In this document: piece after piece, positions 55,465-64,000 of the stretch
How positions within the stretch are numbered: position 1 is the stretch's first letter
How the letters are laid out: every line of letters begins with the position of its first letter
From: Sambucus nigra
Taxonomy: Eukaryota; Streptophyta; Magnoliopsida; Dipsacales; Adoxaceae
Length of the DNA: 64,000 nt
Reading direction: 5' to 3'
Assembly (NCBI GenBank): GCA_949130495.1
Contig: OX422215.1
Coordinates: forward strand, 13,245,302-13,309,301
Program-made: the position numbers and the translations under genes
Notes under the pieces: generated by a model
The model's database searches: none
Told to the model about the DNA's origin: nothing
Seen by the model: only the letters and a program-made list of their open reading frames with translations

Positions 55465-56910
55465 GGAGAGTATCCTCCTAACTTCTACACAAATGAAAAA
55501 TGAGCCAAATCCTCATGTGTTTACATGTTGGGTTAAGCTATTTTCATTGTTTCTTTAAAATGAGAATTTCGAGTAATCGAAAATCCATAATTTATTTTTT
55601 TGAAATTTTGGAATTTTCGAAATTTCTGGATTTTTAATATATTTTGTGAATTTTTGATTTTTTCCGATTTTTCCGAATTTGAAATTTTTTTAATTTTCCG
55701 AAAAAATCGGATCGGAAATCGGAATAGTTATTTTATTTTCGAAAAAATTGGAATTTTTTCCGAATAGGCATTTTTCGATCCGATCCGGCCGAAACACAGC
55801 CCTAACCGCGAGTTTATACTTTGCCTTGGATCGAAGACAATGCACTTTTGCCTGAGGGCACGGTCCACTAACCCCCTGGCCACGATCGACCACGATTACC
55901 AGATATTTTGAGATCTTTTCTTTTCTTTTCTTTTTCCTTTATTTCTTTTGTAACTTACTATAAAAACCAATTTTGGTTTCATTTTCAGATATACTAAGAT
56001 AAATTAAGTTTTAGAATAGATTTTAGGATAGCTTAGCTTAGGGTTTGAGGCTTTTGGAGAGTTCTTCTCTGATTCTTCTTGGTTTGACACCCAATTGGGT
56101 TGTAAGTTGCACTATTCACCATCCTCTCCATTAATATAGTTGTTTTCCATTGATTCTTGCTTTGATTAATTAAAATTGCATGCTTTCCTAAATTGGTTTA
56201 CATGCTTTATTTCATTGCCTTCTAGTGTATATTTGTCGCGTTTATTTACCGCTTTCATTTAATGCATTTTTAATATGCTTTCTAGCTAATTTAAATTAGA
56301 TTGTGTTTGAATGGAACTCATTTGGGTTGATGCATTTCTTTGCTTTGGTGATGGTGTTTACGGGTCTATTTTGAGTACGTTGTCCTAGTTATTGCGCCTA
56401 GGAGATTTGACGGGGCATATCATGTATGTCCCGTGCTTATGACCTTACGTGCGCAATTTTTGGGGTATTTGTTGACGCCAAAATCTTATTAGCCTTTTAT
56501 GCAAATTTAGGGGCGTGATTTAATTAACTATCGAAATGATAGGCATTCTAAATAACTCGTCGACCCCATGTGACCATTTTATACTAATTAACTCCGGTGA
56601 GGGATATTCGACGCAATCTATAGTTTTATCGCTTTGTTAATCTAGCTTTATTTTCCCTCGCCTAGAATAATCATTTCCATTTTATGCATCTTTTCCTTTT
56701 TAGTTCGTAATTCATCTTTTATACTTTTATTCCGGAGTACTAAATCAATTAAATTCAGGCATCTCGTCCCTGTGGATTTTCGATACCCGACTTACCGATG
56801 TGCTTGCCTCCCAAGTGTAGCCGTAATTTAGGTTTGTTTGTATTATCGCGGTGAAACGAAAATAATGATTGTGTACCTACACGTGCACACCTTTCACGCA
56901 GTAGTCAAAA

Positions 56911-56928
56911 TGGCATCGTTGTCGGGGA
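56911..56928 (+). promoter_or_regulatory. Athila-1 primer-binding site
   Basis: TGGCATCGTTGTCGGGGA, three differences from the Athila/tRNA-Asp-type PBS TGGCGCCGTTGCCGGGGA, three bases after the LTR end. Confidence 0.75.
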
Positions 56929-57091
56929 TGAGTTTGTTTTAGACTTTATTTGATTTAGTATTTCATAGTATTTTCTTTCTATTTGTATTATTTGCTAATA
57001 TTTTTGCAGGACTTCCACATTTGAGCACTTAGAAATGGTTGAATTTTTCCCGCGTGCACCTACTTTATGGAATTAGCCACTTCGAGCCATT

Positions 57092-57573
57092 ATGGGGGTA
57101 GGCATGTTTTATTCCAATTCTTTCGGTAATCATTGTTATAATTCTCAAAATTCCTGCAAACCTATGACTTTTGGTGAATACTTAGAATGCCAAAGAATTA
57201 CAAATTCAAATATGACTTTGGGCGAGTATAACGAAATTCCAAACTTAGGTTATTGGAATTTTGGGATGATGATAATGATTTTGGGCCATTACCTCCTTAT
57301 AATAGGAATTTTGAAACGAATTGCAATAGTTTTCAAAATTCCTATAATAATGAGTTTTCGTTTAAGTCCGATGGTAATTTTCAAAGTTCCCATTTTCAAG
57401 GATCCGCACCACGACCTTTGACATTCAGTGAGGGATTGTGTATGTATGAGAATGAGAAAATTGAAAATCATTATTGGGAAGAAAATCATTGTTGGGAACA
57501 TGAGTTGGATTTATTATTTGAGTCCGACGACGATTTTGCTTTCGAGACTTTTGAAGTTGAAGAATGTTTTTAA
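57092..57573 (+). pseudogene. Athila-1 low-complexity ORF, frameshifted, not recognised
   Basis: The reading starts at 57092 (MGVGMFYSNSFGNHCYNSQN) and must shift frame near 57250 to continue in the stretch ending at 57573 (YNRNFETNCNSFQNSYNNEF, then an acidic tail FESDDDFAFETFEVEECF). Rich in Asn, Phe, Tyr, Glu and Asp. It sits where gag would be expected, about 180 bp after the PBS, but lacks the Retrotrans_gag core. Such Asn/Tyr-rich N-termini precede gag-like regions in some Athila relatives. Function unknown. Confidence 0.4.
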
Positions 57574-57684
57574 CCAAATGAGGACTTTGCGCCTACTTTG
57601 GAACAAACCATTCAAGACTTTGCCCATTGCATAATAGATATTGAAAGTGAGGATGAAAATGACGTAATATCTATTTGCAATTAA

Positions 57685-58062
57685 ATGATTTCTTCTTTGT
57701 CCCCCAAAGAAGAACATTTCATTGAAAATGATATTATTTCCTTCGAAACTCAATCTTCATGCGATGATGATTCATCTCATGAGCTTGAATTTCTTTCATC
57801 CCCATTTTCATTTTCTGTTATCACACCGTCACAAGTACCCGATGATTCAGTTTCAAACTTTAATGTTTTAAACCTATTCGCCGATGAGGAGTACTTTCTC
57901 GAGTCGCCTTCCACGATCGCATTCGTGCCTTCGCGCCTTCGCGTGCGCCGCCTCCCATTCCAATTTCAAAATCATTTGGAGGATATTCATCTTTTCTCGG
58001 TACCCACATGCTTTTGTCACCCGTTCAATCCAAATCCCCCATCGTCCCTCCAAAACTTTTAA
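57685..58062 (+). pseudogene. Athila-1 second ORF remnant, not recognised
   Basis: 125 residues, MISSLSPKEEHFIENDIISF..., acidic and Ser/Phe-rich, closed at 58062. It follows the first ORF after a short frame-broken gap containing acidic sequence in the same style, so both may come from one former reading frame. A further frame-shifted plus-strand continuation to about 58229 (LLIGNGSFLPPYMCLPLFKR) may belong to it. No domain recognised. Confidence 0.4.
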
Positions 58063-58229
58063 TTGGCAATGGTTCATTTCTTCCGCCTTATATGTGCCTT
58101 CCGTTGTTCAAACGGAATCCATACTTTTTGAAAGGCATGCTTGTATGTAAGGGTACACCAGGTATCCTCCAAAGTCAAAATGTTTTCATGGTGGACCCTC
58201 AACTATTTAGACTTTTAGTGTACAGTTAG

Positions 58230-59464
58230 TGTGAAACCTAAATAGTAGGTTGTATATAGTTAGCTTTTTATTCTTTCTTTCTTTTTATCTTTTCTTTCTT
58301 GTAATATAGTCTAGTGTAAATAGTTAACTTTTTGTTACTTATTTTTGCTATGCCCGGTACTAACTTGTTTTGTAGATTCTTTAAACTTGTTCTTATGGGG
58401 ATCGCTCCAATTTTGGGTAATATCACTATTTTCCTCTCTTTGACTTGGTTCTTAATTTACAATGAGGACAATGTCAGGTTTTAAGTTAGGGGGTGTGGGA
58501 TATTCTATCCATTTCACATTTTAGTCCATGTTTTTGCTCACATGTTAGTTACTTAGTATGCTTTTCTTAGAAAAATTGAAAATTTCAAAAATATTTTCTT
58601 TCTTTTTTCTTTTTATTGGGCATTTTGCCTTTGTTTTCGATGATAAATTTCAATAATTTCCCGATCCAATAGACAACCCAACGGTGCATGTTCTCGATTT
58701 TAGAAGTTATTAGACTTTAGTCCTAATTATTGATATTATTAATAACTTCATGAATTAAACTTTAATCCCATGAGCACATGCGCTTTTATTGATTCTATTG
58801 ATTTGGTTTAAGATTTTTATAACTCGGTAATCTTTTGTTGCATTGTATGTACTTACACTAAGTAAGCTTTGTACCTTTCGTCATTTGTGAGTGTATACAC
58901 TATTCTTTCCTCTTTGAAAATGTTGAGTTTGTTGGTAATCTCACTATTCTTTCATTTGACCGTTCATTAATTGAGTTCATACTTGAAATGTGTTACTTGA
59001 TCATGATTTTCATATATTGTTTTGACTCGAGAATTGCGTAAACTTTGTGAACTGATCATAGTCCCTCTTTGTTATATCACCCATATGGACCTTGACCTCA
59101 CCCTTATATGTTTACCCTCGTTAACCCCTTTGAGCCTAAATATAGCCTTTCGTTATATAACCCAAAATCCCATAACCAACTCCAAATTGGAGTTATAAAC
59201 CATACATACACTTTCCATACCTTTGTTTGGAATGTTTCTTGGGATTGATTGAATGATGTTGTTGTGTCGGTTGTAATTTAGGCATATGAGAGTTTGAAAA
59301 CCAAAGAAAAGAAAGTAGTGAAAAAGAGAAGAAAAAGAGAAAGCAAAAAGCAAAAGAAAACAAAAGAAAAAATGAGAAAAAGAAGAAAAGAAAAGAAAGA
59401 GAAAGTTGTAAATGTGTATATAGTGTTCAGTAAGCTTTGATTACTCATGACAAGCACCCAAAAG
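58230..59464 (+). other. Athila-1 3' non-coding region
   Basis: No gene. GGACAATGTCAGG...TTAAGTTAGGGGG at 58466-58494 resembles the stretch found after the last ORF in Athila-type elements and could include a polypurine tract. A nearly pure A/G tract runs from about 59296 to 59405. No LTR start follows either one. Confidence 0.5.
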
Positions 59465-61888
59465 TGTCTATTTTATACCCCGAATAGATGCATTTTAGTC
59501 GTTTGTTTTAATAAAAATGACCTTATGTTCGTATTTATTTATTTCTCAGGTCAATACGCAGTTGCGATACATATAATGCTAAACCGGTGCAATTGTGACG
59601 CAGAAGCGGTCAAAAACGTGCATCGAAGAAATCCAAATAGACCGTGAAGTGAGAAGTCCATTCTGAGCTTGCCCCGATGTGATCTGATGCCCCGAAACAG
59701 TTCCGTAACATAAATCTAAGCCTACACCGAGCCCAGACCATTCCCCGAGCCCCGTGTGTCCTGAGTTTGTACCTTTATTATTTTTCTAGATTAATATTTT
59801 TAGTCATTTTATTTTTAGGATTTATTTAGATTTATTTAGAAATTTCTAGGATTTATTTTCTATTTTTCTATTTTTTTATTTTTATTTTTATTAGTTTTTA
59901 ATTTTTAATCTTTATTTTATTTTATTAGGATTAACTTTTAGGAATTTATTTTTTAGTTTTATTAGATTTCATTTTATATATTTATTTTATTTATTTTAAT
60001 TTTGTTTTATTAGGATTATATTTTTTAGTTTAAATAGAGTTTTATTTTATCTCTTTTTATTTACATTTTTTTTAGTTGAGATGTTAGTTTTTTTTAGTTT
60101 TATTAGATTTTAAGTTTTTATTTTATTTAGTTTTAGTTTTTTTTTAGTGTCATAGTTTTAGGGGTACAAATGACAGACACACTAAACTCAAATACACCCT
60201 CACCACCTAACTTATACCCTCACTCACACACAAACTAGCCTACACATGACACACACCCAATTAAACCTCCACCATCTTCAACCTCACCTCACTCTCTCTC
60301 CTCCTAACTCACATAACACCATAGCCAACCCCCATAACCAAACCCTCCACCCTTATCTCTCATCCATCCATTACCAAACACACACAACCCACACCTCCGT
60401 CAATCCCCATTCCGGTGAGCACTCCGACCGGCGCGCCTCAAACCCATTTTCACCGACCCCAATCGCCTCTCTCTCTCCTCGATCCACCTGAAACCCCGTC
60501 AATGACGACCCATCGTCGGCCAGCCTTAATCCGGCCCTACCTACCTACCAAAACCTAGACCTCAACAAACCGCGACAACACCCGTGTCCAACACAAAAAC
60601 CTTCAAACCGCGCCCAAATCGAACCAGCCCATAGCCTAACCCAAATCCCTTTAAAATCGAAAGTTTCCACCAAAGCCACGTGCAAATCAAAGCAAAATTT
60701 TAACTTCTGATTTGGCAACATTCAAATCCCATAAAATTCTCTCCATCCAAATCAAATCGTGGAACTAAAGAAAAATGGATGAAGCTTTAAAAGGGACTCT
60801 CTCAGCACAGAGAAAAAAGAGGAGAACGCAGATACAGAACGTGAGAGGCAGAAAAACAAAAAAAAAAGGTGGAAAAATAGTCAGAAAAAAAAATATATAG
60901 TTTATGTCTAGAAAAATTTTTAGGTTAATTTTTTACTTTCAGTTTTGTAATCTAGTCAGATTTTGTGACAAGTTTGGGACGCGTGTTCATGCACACAGTT
61001 GACACAAGAAATTATTGTGTATCGTATTTCTTTCTCTTTCTCTTTAGTTTCTTGTTTGTTGATTGTGCCTGTGCTAAAGTTTTAATCATGTCTGGCCAAA
61101 CACCCCATTCAAGGTGTGGGATGAAACGCGTATGTTGAGTTGTTTTATTTCAATAATGGTTCGTTAATATGTTCTAGGCCTATTAAATTAGGAAAAATCA
61201 CACATTAATTTATATAACGAGAGTTAATAAATTAATGGTAAAAATTAATATTTGGTTTTTGAATTTCACTTAGAGATAAGTATTATTCTTAAATTAAAAT
61301 ATTAATTCTGTGTATGCAATTCAAAGATTCGTACAAATTTTAATAAACTAATCTTAGCGGATATTTTATTGAAACGAGCGTGAATTTAATTTTTTTAATG
61401 TTGTGACTATTCCCGATTCAATTGCTGAAAAAGATAAAATTGAATTTAGGATTGTAACGAGGGTTAAATTTTAAATTCAATATTATTTTGTACTATTCAA
61501 TTGAATAATTAGGATTTTAAATTAATTTTACTACGCAGTGTAATCCCACCTCTTGTTTCTTTTCATAAATTCTAAACTAGATTACTCTCTAAATTTTTAT
61601 AGTCATCTGAGTTGGATAAATTTTCGTTTGCTCCCTTGAAAATTGTTTTTAAAATATAAAAAAAAAGAAAAATTTTAAAAACACAACAAGATTTTTAATA
61701 AAAATTGGAGTTGCAAGTTTTCACGATTACAGTTTCAACGTTAGAAATTGGATTGATACCTGAATTTTCCATGATACTAAATTTTTAAAAAGTTTTGTAG
61801 GTAATTCTAGGAATTTTGATAGTCGAAGTTTGACCGCAACGACATTCCAAATCAATAACTAAAGGAATACCCAAATTACGAGTTATCA
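59465..61888 (+). repeat. Athila-2 5' LTR
   Basis: About 2.42 kb, from TGTCTATTTTATACCCCG to ...TTATCA. The centre (60170-60640) is C/A-rich with a chance ORF of His/Pro/Thr-rich peptide. A CTTTAAAAGGG near 60789 may be the TATA element. Purine-rich sequence follows at 60810-60895. The start is set by its TG and its resemblance to Athila LTR starts, not by a second copy. Confidence 0.65.
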
Positions 61889-61890
61889 AA

Positions 61891-61908
61891 TGGCATTGTT
61901 GCCGGTTT
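61891..61908 (+). promoter_or_regulatory. Athila-2 primer-binding site
   Basis: TGGCATTGTTGCCGGTTT, close to the Athila PBS TGGCGCCGTTGCCGG, two bases after the LTR end TCA. Confidence 0.75.
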
Positions 61909-63126
61909 CTTGAAGATTGAAACCCGTGAAGAATTGTAATTTTCATTTTTTATGTATTTTTTTTATCTTTCTTTTTAGTGTAGTTGTTCCTTCCTCCCCC
62001 TCCTTAGACTGGTTGTTTAGGATTATTGAGGCCTTGTAATCAATTTAGGTGCATTTTTTACACCGATTTTTTGTAATATTTATTCCAAAAACAAAAACAA
62101 AAAAAACAGCGAAAAGGGAAATCGGACAAGGTAGAGAGAGGGCGTCCAAAGGTGAGGATTTAGAAGCCTCTGTACTTTGGGTCGGTAGGACTCCCGGGGA
62201 TGACTGAAGTTGGCGTACTTCCCCCCAGTCGACTCAACTCGGTCTTCACCCCACGCGTTTAAAAACCGTGGGAGGTAAACTCTTTATCACTCGCGAATCT
62301 CCTGCAAGGAGTCAATTTTGTGTGCTACTTGCTCCTATATGCATTTTATTTCAGTATCGAACTTAAATTTGATGGTTTGTTGAATAAATTTACCTAAGAC
62401 CTATACCCGGTAATTGCAATGAGTTGGTATTTCATCACCTACTCAATCACATCTCCTTTGCTTGTTACCCGTGCTCTCACTTAAATTAAAATCAATCAAC
62501 TAGCAAGCCAACTAGGATAGGTGTTCATAAGGACCCTTTCGAAACGAGACTCTCGTAGGATACTCTAGTGAGTCCTTTCCACACCTGCAAATCTTCATTC
62601 AACTATCTTAAGACTTTTTGTCTAGGTAAACTGTGTTTTAAGTGAGGACGCCCAGTAAAACGGGTTTGTTCTTTCCCCAGCGTGGTACCGGATAGTTGTG
62701 TGTTGTAGTAGCTAGTGTGGTGAGACTTAACTAGTAAGCCTCTTGTCTCTCGAGAAGAAAGTAGGAGCACACTTTTACCGGAGAGGCCTAAGATTCCATG
62801 ATTTTCTCGCCCGCGGACTAATTAAAATTGACTACCCAATCACTTAACTTGAAGATAATAATTTGGCAATGTGCTCGTTCGGACTTGTTTCCTTTGTGTA
62901 CGTGTCCAAATTGTTCCCTTAGGTAGTCCAATTTTTGCTCCAACTATCAATTTTTTCCACCGTTAGTCCATCGCCCCTTTTTCCCGTTTTTTCTGCATTT
63001 TTTTAACAAAAACCAAAACTCTAAAAATATTTTTCATTTTTCCTTCCTTATTATCCCAAAAATCCAAAAAGATTTTCTTCTTTTTCAAACAACCAAAAAT
63101 CCAAAAAATATTTTCTCCTTGCTTTT
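61909..63126 (+). other. Athila-2 untranslated leader
   Basis: About 1.2 kb with no convincing ORF. At 63053-63116 it has two spaced boxes of the form AAAAATCCAAAAAG/AATTTT, just before gag. Similar boxes occur in the 3' regions of Copia-1 and Copia-2. Confidence 0.6.
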
Positions 63127-64000
63127 ATGACACATTGGCAACGCATTGATCATCGATTAACACGTTCCCCTAGTGATCCATCTCTAAACTCCCTCTTAGG
63201 TGATCGTGTTCCTATCATTGTCTCTCCTCCTCATTTTTTTGATCCGTGTTCTTCTTCATCGGAGACGCCTAGTTCTCCCACTTCCCCTGGTTCTGTTACC
63301 CCACCCATCATGGCCGACGAATGCGCTTTAAGGGACTATTTTTCCCCGATTACGGCCACTCCACCTTCATGTATCGTCCTTCCGTCCACTCCGGCCGTGC
63401 AATTTGAAATTCACCCCGTGACTATTTCTATGTTGCCTAGTTTTCATGGCCTTGAACGCGAGTCTCCTTATACTCACTTGCGGAAATTTCTCACTGTGTG
63501 CGTTACTTTTAAAAATAAAAACTTAGACGAAGAGAAAGTTCATCTTCGGTTGTTTCCCTTTTCTCTTCACGATAATGCATCCATGTGTCTCTATTCCTTG
63601 CCCCCGGATTCTATCCTCACTTGGGAACAACTTGTTAAGAAGTTCATGTCTAAATTCTATCCCATGAGCAAAACAAATGAAATGCGCCAAGCAATTCAGA
63701 ATTTTAGACAAAAGCCTATTGAACAGTTTTGTGAAGCATGGGTCCATTTTCAAGACTATATTAATAGTTTCCCACATCACGGTCTCGAGAAAAGTTGCTT
63801 ATTCCATAGTTTTTATAATGGTCGTATCCCTTCTTCTCGCACCATGATTGAATCCATGCATAAAGGGAAGTTCATGCATTTGACTCCCACTGTCGTCTAT
63901 AATTTTCTCCTTAAATTAGGCGATGACTCCCAAGATTGGGAGGGCACCAATGCATTTTCGAGACCCTATCCTCCACGTGTAGGGAACACTTCTCAGGTAA
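63127..64000 (+). CDS. gag: Athila-2 gag, 5' portion, open to window end
   Basis: From the ATG at 63127 the plus-strand frame is open for 291 codons to the window edge. A second candidate start (ATGGCCGACGAATGC, at 63310) begins closer to the usual Athila gag start, MADECALRDYFSPI. The Retrotrans_gag core follows: LPSFHGLERESPYTHLRKFL, VHLRLFPFSLHDNASMCLYS, LPPDSILTWEQLVKKFMSKF, YPMSKTNEMRQAIQNFRQ, EAWVHFQDYINSFPHHGL, and FYNGRIPSSRTMIESM. This order is characteristic of Athila gag. No stop or frameshift is seen so far, so the element may be relatively young. Zinc knuckle, protease and RT should follow outside the window. Confidence 0.92.
   Translation, partial: MTHWQRIDHRLTRSPSDPSLNSLLGDRVPIIVSPPHFFDPCSSSSETPSSPTSPGSVTPPIMADECALRDYFSPITATPPSCIVLPSTPAVQFEIHPVTISMLPSFHGLERESPYTHLRKFLTVCVTFKNKNLDEEKVHLRLFPFSLHDNASMCLYSLPPDSILTWEQLVKKFMSKFYPMSKTNEMRQAIQNFRQKPIEQFCEAWVHFQDYINSFPHHGLEKSCLFHSFYNGRIPSSRTMIESMHKGKFMHLTPTVVYNFLLKLGDDSQDWEGTNAFSRPYPPRVGNTSQV

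Larger units (their letters stand above)
55141..55804. mobile_element. hAT-type MITE (664 bp) carrying an snRNA-type promoter
   Basis: A perfect 13-bp terminal inverted repeat TAGGGCTGTGTTT at both ends, and an 8-bp target duplication ACCGCGGG (55133-55140) against ACCGCGAG (55805-55812), seven of eight matching. This is the hAT signature. The subterminal parts are built from many CCGATTTCCGATCCGATTTT-like blocks in both orientations, so the ends can fold onto each other. No ORF of note. The centre (55405-55560) is non-repetitive and holds the promoter described separately. Confidence 0.93.
54629..56907 (+). repeat. Athila-1 5' LTR with hAT MITE inside
   Basis: The end is well placed by ...AGTCA at 56907, followed by AAA and the PBS. 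The start is uncertain: TGTATATTTCC at 54629 or TGATTCG at 54612. Four CGGTCGACCG-type palindromes lie at 55019-55139. Without the MITE and its duplication the LTR is about 1.6 kb. No TATA box is chosen with confidence. Confidence 0.65.
54612..59464 (+). mobile_element. Athila-1: Athila-like LTR element without recognisable gag or pol
   Basis: Plus-strand LTR to 56907, tRNA-Asp-like PBS at 56911-56928, then two low-complexity ORF remnants, a GGACAATGTCAGG...TTAAGTTAGGGGG stretch typical of the sequence after the last ORF of Athila-type elements, and a purine-rich tract. No Retrotrans_gag, RT or INT motif was found, so this is a non-autonomous derivative or a heavily deleted copy. It interrupts the Copia-2 LTR. 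Its own 3' LTR is not identified and may lie beyond Athila-2. Confidence 0.6.
59465..64000 (+). mobile_element. Athila-2: 5' part of an Athila-lineage gypsy element
   Basis: LTR 59465-61888, PBS 61891-61908, long leader, and a gag open to the window end. The PBS type, the roughly 2.4-kb LTR, the roughly 1.2-kb leader with AAAAATCCAAAAAG boxes and the gag wording all fit Athila. The rest (PR, RT, INT, 3' LTR) lies beyond 64000. It appears to be inserted in Athila-1; the target duplication cannot be tested here. Confidence 0.82.

Noticed and set aside
60246..60491. 81-codon His/Thr/Pro-rich frame in the Athila-2 LTR
   Set aside because: Low-complexity C/A-rich LTR sequence, no start context or domain.
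1..64000. CRISPR arrays, tRNA, rRNA, bacterial operons, telomere repeats
   Set aside because: None seen. The repeats present are LTRs, microsatellites and transposon ends, and the 'TGGTATCAGAGC' matches are retrotransposon PBSs, not tRNA genes.

Overview
This window looks like plant nuclear DNA, probably intergenic heterochromatin of a large-genome eudicot. The eudicot guess is weak and rests only on the mix of element lineages. I recognise no ordinary host gene, tRNA, rRNA or CRISPR array. Almost all of it is nested LTR retrotransposons plus two DNA transposons. Family names come from protein motifs, primer-binding sites (PBS) and terminal sequences, not from database searches.

Layout. (1) 1-15836, minus strand: decayed Ty3/gypsy element of the Tat/Ogre type (Tat-1), with gag, PR, RT, two RNase H domains and INT. 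Its 5' LTR is split by a CACTA transposon (8821-13914, TSD AGA) that carries a broken four-exon Transposase_24-type gene and 12 long palindromic subterminal sites. (2) 15837-21065: leader and LTR of a third element with a tRNA-iMet-type PBS, its LTR split by a partial Tat-1-related LTR (18737-20434). (3) 21066-26910: AT-rich sequence without recognisable genes, with a LINE-like tail and a perfect 97-bp inverted repeat at 24608-24807. (4) 26911-37213: chromovirus-type gypsy pol remnant whose RT is split by a complete but decayed Ty1/copia element (Copia-1, 28579-37094). (5) 37214-54611: related Copia-2 lacking pol, arranged as gag fragment, LTR, internal region, LTR, and split by a very young 10.5-kb Tat-lineage element (Tat-2, 40379-50906; LTRs identical by eye; TSD ATATC). 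(6) 54612-59464: Athila-like element (Athila-1) without recognisable gag or pol, whose LTR holds a 664-bp hAT-type MITE (55141-55804). (7) 59465-64000: 5' part of a second Athila-like element with an open gag running off the window.

How the parts work. Tat-2 has sense gag-PR-RT-RNH-aRNH-INT in one frame, broken by four stops. An antisense, apparently spliced gene (50144 down to 48039 or 47023) lies between pol and the 3' LTR and is fully open. The Tat-2 polyprotein looks dead while the antisense gene looks intact in a copy whose LTRs are identical, so the element was probably mobilised in trans. The other point that stands out is the hAT MITE, which carries a plant snRNA-type promoter (USE plus TATA at Pol II spacing).

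Insertion order inferred from nesting: Copia-1 is younger than the chromovirus, CACTA younger than Tat-1, Tat-2 younger than Copia-2, and the hAT MITE younger than Athila-1. Tat-2 is probably the most recent event.
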